NCBI GenBank assembly: GCA_965229635.1
Contig: OZ245894.1
Span: 7,936,001-8,000,000, forward strand
Reading direction: 5' to 3'
Source of the DNA: BQJU01 sp965229635
Lineage (GTDB): Bacteria; Bacteroidota; Bacteroidia; Chitinophagales; Saprospiraceae
Length of the DNA: 64,000 nucleotides
Part shown: piece by piece, positions 9,421 through 17,347 of the stretch
How positions within the stretch are numbered: the first letter of the stretch is position 1
Layout of the letters: every line of letters begins with the position of its first letter
Program-made: the position numbers and the translations under genes
The notes under the pieces: generated by a model
Seen by the model: only the letters and a program-made list of their open reading frames with translations
Told to the model about the DNA's origin: nothing
The model's database searches: none

Positions 9421-10257
9421 TCAGTACTGGGTGTGAATATGATCGTCATGCCGAACAGCCTGACAGCCATGGAAACGAATTTTGGCTTCATTGTCAAGAT
9501 CAAGACGCTTTTTAAGGTGAGGCTCGATGAAAATCTTACCGGTTTTGGGGCTTTTGGCCAATATGCGCAGTAATTCCCGATTCGCAGCGGCATCAAAGAC
9601 CAGATCGGACCGGGTACTGAAGGGGGTTAACCATCGGGTGAGGCTGTATTGCCAATGACCACGTTGCTTACATATTTCAGGTTGATTCACCTCTCCTTGC
9701 GCAGGTTTTTCATAATAACCATAACCAAATGTAGAAGGTGCATCCAGCAATGGGGTACCATCGGTGTAGTGGTAGAGAAAGGCAAGGTCTAATTTACGAC
9801 CGTCATCGTGACTCAGGTGTGGCAGCAATGGAAAGCCGGCGAAGAATGGGAAATTGGCGTCCAGGTAAGTTAAGCTCGCGTATTTACTGGCCCGCGTCAT
9901 GGTTTGGGCCGCTTCGATGGTTAGTTCATAGAGCGGCTGGTCCACGTAGTGGCGATTGGCCAGGGTAAAAAACCAACTGGCAGGTTGAATGGGTTCGGCT
10001 ATTGAGGCCAACCAGGGTAATGGTCGCCGACCACCTAATCGAGCCAAGGGAGGAATGAGTAAGGTACAGATAAGGACATACAGCATAGCAAAGATAGTCC
10101 AGCGGTAGAGACGAGCTTTCCAACGATGTTTGATGCGTTGATTCCAATAATGCCGCAATGGTAAATATAGAAGATAAATGAGCCCTCCAACCTGGGTAAG
10201 AACGGTCAGTGAGAGGACGATCAACAGCGTACGAAGAATGGACCACAAGTTTTTCAT
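9421..10257 (-). CDS. membrane-anchored LAS-type peptidase-like protein (MepA-like), uncharacterised
   Basis: The N-terminus has two hydrophobic segments (about 8-27 and 45-70), then a soluble domain. That domain has SHDDGRKLDLAF and, near the end, FHGCQAVRHDDHIHTQ. A His/Asp pair followed by a late HxH is the zinc-site layout of LAS peptidases (MepA, VanX, D-Ala-D-Ala carboxypeptidases). I infer a membrane-tethered peptidoglycan hydrolase or a relative of one. The start at MKNLWS is preferred; MHKPQY at 10275 is an alternative six residues longer. It ends one base from the convergent sulfurtransferase stop. Function is not demonstrated. Confidence 0.6.
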   Translation of the reverse strand: MKNLWSILRTLLIVLSLTVLTQVGGLIYLLYLPLRHYWNQRIKHRWKARLYRWTIFAMLYVLICTLLIPPLARLGGRRPLPWLASIAEPIQPASWFFTLANRHYVDQPLYELTIEAAQTMTRASKYASLTYLDANFPFFAGFPLLPHLSHDDGRKLDLAFLYHYTDGTPLLDAPSTFGYGYYEKPAQGEVNQPEICKQRGHWQYSLTRWLTPFSTRSDLVFDAAANRELLRILAKSPKTGKIFIEPHLKKRLDLDNEAKIRFHGCQAVRHDDHIHTQY

Positions 10258-10285
10258 GTATTGCGGTTTATGCAAAGTACTGCGC

Positions 10286-10397
10286 CGCGTGAGCTGCCTG
10301 GAGTACAGCCGTAATGAAGTGCAGGCTGGCCCGTAGCGGCTGATCTCGGCTGAGCCGAGAGAAGGAAGCGACCCGACAGGAGGACGGGTACGCCCAG
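10286..10397 (-). repeat. dispersed ~110 bp intergenic repeat, copy 2 (inverted)
   Basis: The reverse complement of this stretch aligns end to end with 4771-4880 (GGGCGTACCC..., the CTCGGCT C AGCCGAG palindrome, ...GGCAGCTCACGCG). The small hairpin near its end is degraded here to CAGCC/GGCTG, with other bases changed. It lies between the peptidase-like gene start and the metF stop. Confidence 0.75.
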
Positions 10398-10436
10398 AAA
10401 ACTACCCGACCAGACTGCCCCAACAGAACAACGCTT

Positions 10437-11393
10437 CTAATATACCTGCTCCACTACTGATCGAATGGTATCAGAATCGCCCATGGTGTAGTAATGCAGG
10501 CAAGGCGCTCCAGCCTCTTTGAGTTCCTTCGACTGGGCCGCACACCACTCGATACCTACCTGGCGACGAGCCTCGGCATTTTTGGCATTGTTGATCTCCT
10601 TGACTAGTTGACTTGGCAATTCGGTGTGGAAAAGGCGCGGCAGTGAATTGAGCTGATACTGTTTGGTAATTGGCTTTAAGCCTGGCACGATAGGCACATT
10701 GATGCCCGCTGCCCGACAAGCCTCCACATATTTGAAATAGTGTTTATTGTCGAAAAACATCTGAGTGACGATGTAATTGGCGCCAGCCTCGATTTTAGCT
10801 TTGGTGTAGGCCAGGTCAAGTTCGTAATTGGGCGACTCAAAATGCTTTTCGGGATACCCGGCAATACCGATACAGAAGTCGGTTTTGAGGCCATTTTCGA
10901 TATTGGTGTCGAGGTATTTGCCTTCGTTCATACTCACGATCTGCCGGACCATATCGATGGCAAATTCATGGCCACCCTCTTCGGGAATAAATCTCCCCTC
11001 AAACTTCCTCGCATCACCACGAAGGGCCAAGACATTGTTGATGTTCAGGAAATTGAGGTCAATCAGTGCATTTTCGGTATCCTCCTCCGTAAACCCTCCA
11101 CAGATAAGGTGGGGCACGGCATCTACCCCATAGCGGTGCATAATGGCAGCACAAATCCCCACGGTACCCGGCCGCTTGCGGATGGAAGTCTTTTCGTAGT
11201 AGCCGCTATCCCTCTTCTTATAAATGAACTCCTCGCGGTGGTAGGTCACGTCAATGAAGGGAGGTTTGAACTCCATTAGGGGGTCAAGCGTATCAAAGAT
11301 GGCTTGCATGCTTCCCCCCTTAAGTGGCGGCAACACCTCAAAGGAAATCAGCGTTTGGCCGTTGGCCTTTTCGAAGTATTCGGTAACTTTCAT
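10437..11393 (-). CDS. metF: methylenetetrahydrofolate reductase
   Basis: The protein begins MKVTEYFEKA and carries the MTHFR features: SFEVLPPLKGGS with the catalytic Glu in the first strand, DVTYHREE, LALRGD for FAD binding, and the late INVPIVPGLKPI strand. It reduces 5,10-methylene-THF to 5-methyl-THF for methionine synthesis, using FAD, in the cytoplasm. A 28-residue longer frame from 11477 exists. A TAGTTTTG box at 11417-11424 puts transcription start downstream of that ATG and of another at 11438, so the 11393 start (about 318 residues, normal for the family) is preferred. Divergent from the tetR gene. Confidence 0.93.
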   Translation of the reverse strand: MKVTEYFEKANGQTLISFEVLPPLKGGSMQAIFDTLDPLMEFKPPFIDVTYHREEFIYKKRDSGYYEKTSIRKRPGTVGICAAIMHRYGVDAVPHLICGGFTEEDTENALIDLNFLNINNVLALRGDARKFEGRFIPEEGGHEFAIDMVRQIVSMNEGKYLDTNIENGLKTDFCIGIAGYPEKHFESPNYELDLAYTKAKIEAGANYIVTQMFFDNKHYFKYVEACRAAGINVPIVPGLKPITKQYQLNSLPRLFHTELPSQLVKEINNAKNAEARRQVGIEWCAAQSKELKEAGAPCLHYYTMGDSDTIRSVVEQVY

Positions 11394-11416
11394 GGCTCGC
11401 TTTTCATTTGCGGGTA

Positions 11417-11424
11417 CAAAACTA
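11417..11424 (-). promoter_or_regulatory. -7 box for metF
   Basis: TAGTTTTG on the minus strand is a perfect TAnnTTTG element 24 bp upstream of the preferred metF start. No clear TTG was found about 20 bp further upstream, so only half of the promoter is supported. Confidence 0.45.
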
Positions 11425-11548
11425 GTGATATTATTCATAAAAAGCACCTCTTTATCAAATAGCAAGGCATCTCTCACTTTTACGCGCCCATTTTCATCGA
11501 TTACAGTGGTCCATTCATCGGATTTTCCATGGTTTTCATCGTGTATGC

Positions 11549-11579
11549 TTGCTTTTAATCATTAAACCATGTACTTTTG
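11549..11579 (+). promoter_or_regulatory. Bacteroidetes-type promoter of the tetR-export operon
   Basis: TTG (11549-11551), a 20 bp spacer and TACTTTTG (11572-11579) match the -33/-7 consensus. The start codon is at 11617. The candidate TetR operator begins two bases after the -7 box. Confidence 0.6.
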
Positions 11580-11581
11580 AA

Positions 11582-11595
11582 TGACCGTTCAGTCA
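11582..11595. promoter_or_regulatory. candidate TetR operator
   Basis: TGACCGTTCAGTCA (reverse complement TGACTGAACGGTCA) is an interrupted palindrome with TGAC/GTCA ends, the form many TetR/AcrR repressors bind. It covers the expected transcription start of the operon, so binding should block its own transcription. Confidence 0.55.
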
Positions 11596-11616
11596 ATTAA
11601 AAATACAACTACGTAG

Positions 11617-12198
11617 ATGTCGCCGAGAACCAAGGAACAAAATGAGGAAATCCGCCAGAAGAGCATGACCATGATCAAGGAAACAGCCCTTGAATTGTTT
11701 GCCCGATTGGGGTATCACAGCACCTCAATCAGCAAGATTGCTAAAGAGGCAGGCATTTCAAAGGGGCTGCTGTACAACTATTTCAATGGTAAGGAAGAAT
11801 TGCTGGAAGCGATCTTGATGGACGCGGTAGATGGCAATGAGGAATGGTGGAATGCGATCATGGAAAATATTGAAGATCCGTATGAACAATTGAAACAGAT
11901 TACGGAAATGGCCGTGCAGATGGTCACCCGGGACCTACACCACTGGCGATTGCTGACCTCACTGGCCTTTCAGGTGGATGTACTCAAAAGCCTGGAGCCG
12001 GTACTGATGCGAAAGCAGGAGGTTATTATTGCTCAGGCCGTTGATTTATTTGAGCGACTGGGGGTAGAAGATCCGCAAAAGGAAGCTTTTTATTACGGAG
12101 CCGTTCTAGACGGTATCTTCCTGCACTATATGAACATGGGAGACCAATATCCGCTACAGGAAATGATGGAATTTATTTTAAGAAGATATCAAAAATAA
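11617..12198 (+). CDS. TetR/AcrR family transcriptional regulator
   Basis: The 193-residue protein has an N-terminal TetR helix-turn-helix (about residues 10-60; TSISKIAKEAGISKGLLYNY then NGKEEL) and a helical ligand-binding C-terminal domain. It is the first gene of a run of six on the same strand with short gaps (7, 6, 31, 20 and 21 bp). It probably represses its own operon through the site at 11582-11595 and is released by a compound the export system handles. The ligand is unknown. Confidence 0.92.
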   Translation: MSPRTKEQNEEIRQKSMTMIKETALELFARLGYHSTSISKIAKEAGISKGLLYNYFNGKEELLEAILMDAVDGNEEWWNAIMENIEDPYEQLKQITEMAVQMVTRDLHHWRLLTSLAFQVDVLKSLEPVLMRKQEVIIAQAVDLFERLGVEDPQKEAFYYGAVLDGIFLHYMNMGDQYPLQEMMEFILRRYQK

Positions 12199-12205
12199 CC
12201 TGACA

Positions 12206-12958
12206 ATGAAAAAGTTAAGTATAGTCCTGCTGGCGCTCTTGATGGTCCAGATAGCCTGGACGCAGCAAGACTTGACCGCCAAAGAAATCATTACCAAAGC
12301 CGATGAAAAACTAAAGGGATCGACCAATGAAGGAACGATCAAGATGAGCATTGTTCGCCCGAGCTGGAGCCGAGAAATGACCATGAAAACCTGGGGCAAA
12401 GGTGATGAATTGAGCCTAATTTATGTGACCGCCCCGGCCCGGGATAAGGGTACCGCCTTCCTGAAAAGGGGCAGGGAAATCTGGAACTGGCAGCCATCCA
12501 TCGACCGGGCTATCAAACTGCCTCCCAGCATGATGATGCAGTCGTGGATGGGCTCGGATTTCACCAATGATGATTTGGTAAAGCAGTCCTCAATTGTGAC
12601 AGATTATCACCATAAACTGCTGGGCAAAGAAACAATCGAAGGCCGCGAAACCTACCAGCTGGAGCTGATACCCAAGGAAGATGCCGCAGTAGTTTGGGGT
12701 AAGATTCTGGTGTGGATTGATACGCAGGAATTTATGCAGCTGAAAACGGAATTCTACGACGAAGACGGCTATCTGGTGAATACTATGCTGGGTAAGGATG
12801 TGAAAATGCTGGGTGGGAAATTGCTGCCGGCTATTATGGAAGTCATTCCCGCTGATGAGGAAGGTAACAAAACGATTATCGAGTACCTCTCTCTGAAATT
12901 TGACCAGCCCATCAATGACAGTTTCTTTTCCGTTCAAAACATGAAACGAGTAAAATAA
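12206..12958 (+). CDS. outer membrane lipoprotein-sorting protein (LolA-like, COG2834)
   Basis: The 250-residue protein has a signal peptide (LSIVLLALLMVQIAWTQ), so it is periplasmic. The mature part is the half-barrel fold of LolA/LolB relatives of the COG2834 type, with conserved RDKGTAFLKRGREIWNW and a late IEVIPADEEG-like strand. Members of this group are usually encoded with transporters and are thought to carry hydrophobic molecules across the periplasm. It follows the tetR gene by 7 bp and precedes the permeases by 6 bp, which supports a role as the periplasmic carrier of this system. It is not the cell's main LolA, which is usually encoded elsewhere and has a different sequence. Confidence 0.85.
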   Translation: MKKLSIVLLALLMVQIAWTQQDLTAKEIITKADEKLKGSTNEGTIKMSIVRPSWSREMTMKTWGKGDELSLIYVTAPARDKGTAFLKRGREIWNWQPSIDRAIKLPPSMMMQSWMGSDFTNDDLVKQSSIVTDYHHKLLGKETIEGRETYQLELIPKEDAAVVWGKILVWIDTQEFMQLKTEFYDEDGYLVNTMLGKDVKMLGGKLLPAIMEVIPADEEGNKTIIEYLSLKFDQPINDSFFSVQNMKRVK

Positions 12959-12964
12959 CCAACT

Positions 12965-14188
12965 ATGTTAACCAAATTAGCCTGGCGAAACATCTGGCGC
13001 AACCGGAGGCGGACCTTCATCACGGCCGGGTCGGTGATGTTTGCCGTGTTCTTCTCCGTCTTCATGCAATCTATACAGATTGGCGCCTGGGACCACATGC
13101 TCAACAATGTTGTCAATTTTTACTACGGGTATGCTCAGGTCAATCAACCTGGCTATCGCGACGACCAGTCGATTGACAAGGCCTTTCCAGTTACCGATTC
13201 GCTAAAAGCGCTGACCCAGGACCCATCGATTAATGACATTGTGCCGCGACTGGAGTCTTTTGCATTGGCTTCCCATCAGCAGCACACCACTGGTGTGTTG
13301 GTGGTGGGCACTCAGCCCGAGCAGGAAGACGCCATGACCGGCCTTTCCGGTCGATTAGAAGCGGGAAGCTACCTTACAGATGATGATCGATCAGCACTGG
13401 TAGCATCGGGCCTGGCGGAATACCTAAAATTAGGTGTCGGTGATACCATTGTACTGATTAGCCAGGGCTACCACGGAGTGAATGCCGCCGGGAAATACGC
13501 GATCAAAGGCTTATTGAACTTCGGTTCGCCGGAGCTGAACAAACGCATGGTGTATCTGTCATTGCCCGAGGCTCAGCGGCTGTACGGTGCGGAGCAATTG
13601 GTGACTACGGTAGCCCTAAATCTACCCAATAAGGAGGCCATGCCCAAGGCTATTAAAGCGGTAAAAACCTCCCTGAACAAGGATAAATATGAAGTAATGG
13701 ACTGGCAGGAAATGTTACCGGACCTGGTGCAGGCGCGGGAGCTGGATACTGCTGGCAACTTGTTGGTCTTGTTCATTCTATATGTCATCATTTCCTTTGG
13801 CATCTTCGGTACCATTCTGATGATGACGGAGGAGCGTAGCTATGAATTTGGGGTTTTGATTGCTATCGGCATGAAACGCTTCAAGCTGGCGCTGACCGTA
13901 TGGCTGGAGATTCTGTTTATCGGCCTGATCGGTACGCTGGCGGGCATTGTGATCAGCTTCCCGCTGGTATACTACTTCCACATCAACCCAATTGACCTCT
14001 CGGTCATGGGAGAGGAAGCGGTGAAGACCTACGAAAAATTTGGCATGGAGCCCGTACTACCAGCCTCACTTGATCCCTCCATTTTTTCTTCGCAAGGAGT
14101 GATTGTCTTTCTGATTGTGACGGTGCTGGCCATCTATCCTTTTTACAAAATCTGGAAGCTGGACCCGATCAAAGCCATGCGAGATTAA
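12965..14188 (+). CDS. ABC transporter permease, FtsX/LolE type (first of two)
   Basis: The 407-residue protein has an N-terminal transmembrane helix after the KLAWRNIWRNRRRTFITAGS signature, a periplasmic domain (about 45-260) and three C-terminal helices (around 270-400), ending in the family's LDPIKAMRD. This is the MacB/LolCDE layout of permeases that work mechanically on the periplasm and do not import. It is paired with the similar permease at 14220 and the ATPase at 15455, so the complex is probably a 1:1:2 heterodimer like LolCDE. Confidence 0.88.
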   Translation: MLTKLAWRNIWRNRRRTFITAGSVMFAVFFSVFMQSIQIGAWDHMLNNVVNFYYGYAQVNQPGYRDDQSIDKAFPVTDSLKALTQDPSINDIVPRLESFALASHQQHTTGVLVVGTQPEQEDAMTGLSGRLEAGSYLTDDDRSALVASGLAEYLKLGVGDTIVLISQGYHGVNAAGKYAIKGLLNFGSPELNKRMVYLSLPEAQRLYGAEQLVTTVALNLPNKEAMPKAIKAVKTSLNKDKYEVMDWQEMLPDLVQARELDTAGNLLVLFILYVIISFGIFGTILMMTEERSYEFGVLIAIGMKRFKLALTVWLEILFIGLIGTLAGIVISFPLVYYFHINPIDLSVMGEEAVKTYEKFGMEPVLPASLDPSIFSSQGVIVFLIVTVLAIYPFYKIWKLDPIKAMRD

Positions 14189-14219
14189 ACCAACTTACTA
14201 CTAAAGAATAACCAAAGCG

Positions 14220-15434
14220 ATGTTAATCAAAATAGCCTGGAAAAATATCTGGAGAAACCGAGTCCGCAGCTTTGTGGTGATGGGAGCCATCATCCTGGGC
14301 GTTTGGGCGACAATTTTCATGATTAGCTTTTCCTACGGAATGGTGAGAAGTTATGTAGATAACGCCATTGAAAACCAGATATCCCACGTACAGGCCCATG
14401 TGCCTGATTTCAAAAAGGACCGGGAGTACCAATACTACTTTGATAATCCGGAACAAGTGCTGGCTGCTGCCAAAAAGGTAGAGGGCTATCGAGGTGCGAC
14501 CGTTCGTACCCTGATCCAAGGGGCGCTTTCTACCACTAAGGGGATGCGGGGCATTGAAATACGCGGAGTGGCACCTGAGGCTGAGGCCAATGTAACCCAC
14601 CTGAATGAAAAGATCGTTGATGGAGCATTTTTCAAGGCTGATGGCAAGAACCAATGCCTGGTGAGCCGGAGAACGGCAGATAAGCTTAGCATAAAGGTGC
14701 GCTCTAAAGTGGTGCTCACCTTTCAAAACCTGCAAGGAGAGGTAACGGCGGGAGCTTTTCGGGTGGTCGGTATTTTTGATACAGGTATCGGTCCCTTTGA
14801 CGAAGGTGTTGTATTTGTGAAAGCAACGGATCTGAACCGCTTGCTGGGCAAGGAAGACATCGCGCACGAAATGGCGCTGTTGCTTGATGACCCCAGGGAG
14901 GCGGTACCTGGTAAAGAAGAACTTCAAAAGGAATTACCGGATTTACAGGTCGAAACCTACCGTGAAATTTCTCCGGACGTTCAGCTGTACGAATCCCAGA
15001 TTCAGACATCAGTGACCATCTTTATTGTCATCATCATGTTGGCGCTGGTCTTTGGTATCATCAATACCATGTTGATGGCGGTGCTGGAACGCTACCGCGA
15101 GTTGGGTATGTTGATGGCCATTGGCATGAACAAGCTGCGCGTGTTTTTTATGATCTTTCTGGAAACCATTTTCCTGGCGCTGGTGGCCGTGGTGCCCGGG
15201 CTTTTGTTGGGGTACTTTTCGGTACAATACTTCAACCAGCACGGTATCAATCTGGGAGCCTTTTCCGGAGGATTGCAGCAGTTTGGCATGTCGGAGATCA
15301 TCTATCCTACCGTTGAGCAGGGCGTGTACGTACAAATGGCGATTGCGGTGGCCATTACCGCCATTTTGGCATCGATTTATCCAGCCTGGAAAGCCATCAG
15401 ACTAAGGCCGGTAGAAGCAATTCGAAAAATTTAA
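14220..15434 (+). CDS. ABC transporter permease, FtsX/LolC type (second of two)
   Basis: The 404-residue protein repeats the layout of its neighbour: KIAWKNIWRNRVRSFVVMGA with the first helix, a periplasmic domain and three C-terminal helices containing ERYRELGMLMAIGMNKLRVF, ending RPVEAIRKI. The match to the first permease at both ends suggests duplication and divergence. It acts in the inner membrane with the ATPase that starts 20 bp downstream. Confidence 0.88.
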   Translation: MLIKIAWKNIWRNRVRSFVVMGAIILGVWATIFMISFSYGMVRSYVDNAIENQISHVQAHVPDFKKDREYQYYFDNPEQVLAAAKKVEGYRGATVRTLIQGALSTTKGMRGIEIRGVAPEAEANVTHLNEKIVDGAFFKADGKNQCLVSRRTADKLSIKVRSKVVLTFQNLQGEVTAGAFRVVGIFDTGIGPFDEGVVFVKATDLNRLLGKEDIAHEMALLLDDPREAVPGKEELQKELPDLQVETYREISPDVQLYESQIQTSVTIFIVIIMLALVFGIINTMLMAVLERYRELGMLMAIGMNKLRVFFMIFLETIFLALVAVVPGLLLGYFSVQYFNQHGINLGAFSGGLQQFGMSEIIYPTVEQGVYVQMAIAVAITAILASIYPAWKAIRLRPVEAIRKI

Positions 15435-15454
15435 AAAAGCTTAAATCATTCATC

Positions 15455-16138
15455 ATGAGTGTAATAAAAACCAAGTCGGTAAGCAAAGTCTACAATCCTA
15501 AGACCATACCGGTGCACGCTTTACGCGGCGTTGACCTGACCGTGGAGCCCGGCGAATTTACGGCCATTGTTGGTCCTTCCGGTTCCGGAAAAACAACCCT
15601 GCTCAACATCATCGGCGGTTTGGACCGGCCCACAGAGGGATACGTAGAAGTCAATGGAAAGGACATCTCAAAGTTTAATGACAATCAGCTGATTGATTTC
15701 CGTAAGGATAATATTGGTTTTGTCTTTCAGGCTTACAACCTCATTCCGGTGCTCACGGCCAAGGAAAATGTGGAGTTTGTGATGCTGCTGCAAAAACGGG
15801 ACAAGGCAGAACGCGATGCCCGGGCAGAGGAACTACTAACCGCAGTAGGTCTGAATGACCAGATGGACCGAAGACCGGCACAGCTATCGGGCGGGCAGCA
15901 ACAGCGGGTAGCCGTAGCCCGCGCATTGGCACCCAAGCCGACCTTTGTATTGGCCGATGAGCCCACCGCTAACCTGGACTCCAAATCGACTGCCAATTTG
16001 TTGGACATCATGGCTCGCCTCAATCAGGAAGAAGGCATCACCTTTGTTTTTTCCACTCACGATCAGCGGGTGATTGACCGGGCTCGCCGGGTGGTGACGC
16101 TAGTGGACGGACAGGTATCGAAGGATGAGCGCAAATGA
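15455..16138 (+). CDS. ABC transporter ATP-binding protein (LolD/MacB type)
   Basis: The 227-residue protein is a single nucleotide-binding domain with Walker A GPSGSGKTT (about residues 39-47), a Q-loop in GFVFQAYNLIPVLTA, signature LSGGQQQRVAVARAL, Walker B FVLADEPTANLD and a switch His in STHDQRV. The sequence is closest to the LolD/MacB group, fitting the two FtsX-type permeases in front of it. It powers the complex from the cytoplasmic side. Confidence 0.93.
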   Translation: MSVIKTKSVSKVYNPKTIPVHALRGVDLTVEPGEFTAIVGPSGSGKTTLLNIIGGLDRPTEGYVEVNGKDISKFNDNQLIDFRKDNIGFVFQAYNLIPVLTAKENVEFVMLLQKRDKAERDARAEELLTAVGLNDQMDRRPAQLSGGQQQRVAVARALAPKPTFVLADEPTANLDSKSTANLLDIMARLNQEEGITFVFSTHDQRVIDRARRVVTLVDGQVSKDERK

Positions 16139-16159
16139 AAATATTAAAGTACTAGAGAA

Positions 16160-17347
16160 ATGAAAAAGTGGTTTGTCATAGCAGTATTGTTGGGATTATG
16201 TCTTTCGGGCTCTGCTCAGGAAGAAAAGCCCAAGAATTGGTCCTTAAACGGTTATATCAAGAACCTGGAAAGTGGCCTTTTCTTTAACGAAGCCTTTCCG
16301 GATATCAATACACTGCAGTTGGTTGATACCTTTCTACAGGATAATTTGCTGCACAACCGCTTAAATTTCACCTGGTACCCGAGCAAAAAACTGACGCTCA
16401 GAGCTGACCTACGTACCCGCCTTTTTTGGGGTGACCTGGTCAGAGCAACCCCAAATTATGCACAGCAAATTGATGAAGCCAGCAATGATGTGATTGACCT
16501 TTCGGTAATTGCACTGGACGAAAACAGTTTTGTGATGCACTCCGTGCTGGATCGACTATATTTGGAATGGATCAGTGGCAAATGGGAAGTTCGCCTGGGA
16601 CGGCAACGGGTCAATTGGGGCATCAGCTCGGTATGGAATCCCAATGATGTATTTAACGCTTTTTCTTTCACCGACTTTGACTATGAAGAACGCCCTGGAA
16701 GTGACGCTTTGCGGATTAAATACTATACCGGCTTTGCGTCAAGCATAGAGATTGCCGCCAAGGCCTTCGAGAATATTGATGAAGCGGTAATTGCCGGTTT
16801 GTGGAAATTCAACCGCTGGAACTACGACTTCCAATTGTTGGCTGGCTACGTACAAGGAGACTTCGCACTAGGTGGCGGCTGGGCCGGGAATCTGAAAAAT
16901 GCGGGCTTCAAGGGCGAATTCACTTATTTTCTACCTACGGAAGAGGACGACAGTCGAGATCCCGCTTTGGCGGCGACACTCGGTCTCGATTATTCCTTTA
17001 GCAACTCATTGTATGTCAATACCGGCTTACTGTACAACAGTGAAGGAGCCGATAAAGGTAGTGCTGGTGGCCTGTTCAATTTCGAATTATCAGCGCGTAA
17101 TTTATATCCCTATCGTTATGCCATATTTTTGCAGGGAGCTTATCCTTTCACTCCACTTTTGAATGGAGGGCTAGCCGTCATTTACAGCCCCGTTTCGGCG
17201 CAAGCCTTATTTCTAAATCCCAGCCTCACTTATTCCGTAGCCCAAAACTGGGATTTGGACTTGATTGGACAAATCGTACTAAGCAAAGAAGAGAAGTACA
17301 AAAGCCCTATTCAGGCAGCTTTTCTAAGGTTAAAATATAGTTTTTAA
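16160..17347 (+). CDS. predicted outer-membrane beta-barrel protein, last gene of the export operon
   Basis: The 395-residue protein has a signal peptide (FVIAVLLGLCLSGSAQ). It then shows alternating aromatic/polar strands (for example NRLNFTWYPSKKLTLRADLR and RLYLEWISGKWEVRLGRQRV), ends in an aromatic residue (RLKYSF) and has no long hydrophobic helix, all signs of an outer-membrane barrel. The strand pattern with LGRQRVNWG recalls porin-like proteins such as the DUF1302 group, but I cannot name the family. As the last gene of the operon it could be the outer-membrane end of the export path. Its stop overlaps the convergent Rpn gene by 4 bp. Confidence 0.7.
   Translation: MKKWFVIAVLLGLCLSGSAQEEKPKNWSLNGYIKNLESGLFFNEAFPDINTLQLVDTFLQDNLLHNRLNFTWYPSKKLTLRADLRTRLFWGDLVRATPNYAQQIDEASNDVIDLSVIALDENSFVMHSVLDRLYLEWISGKWEVRLGRQRVNWGISSVWNPNDVFNAFSFTDFDYEERPGSDALRIKYYTGFASSIEIAAKAFENIDEAVIAGLWKFNRWNYDFQLLAGYVQGDFALGGGWAGNLKNAGFKGEFTYFLPTEEDDSRDPALAATLGLDYSFSNSLYVNTGLLYNSEGADKGSAGGLFNFELSARNLYPYRYAIFLQGAYPFTPLLNGGLAVIYSPVSAQALFLNPSLTYSVAQNWDLDLIGQIVLSKEEKYKSPIQAAFLRLKYSF

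Noticed and set aside
11394..11477. Longer metF start with 28 more residues
   Set aside because: The -7 box at 11417-11424 lies inside it, and the family starts at MKVTEYF.
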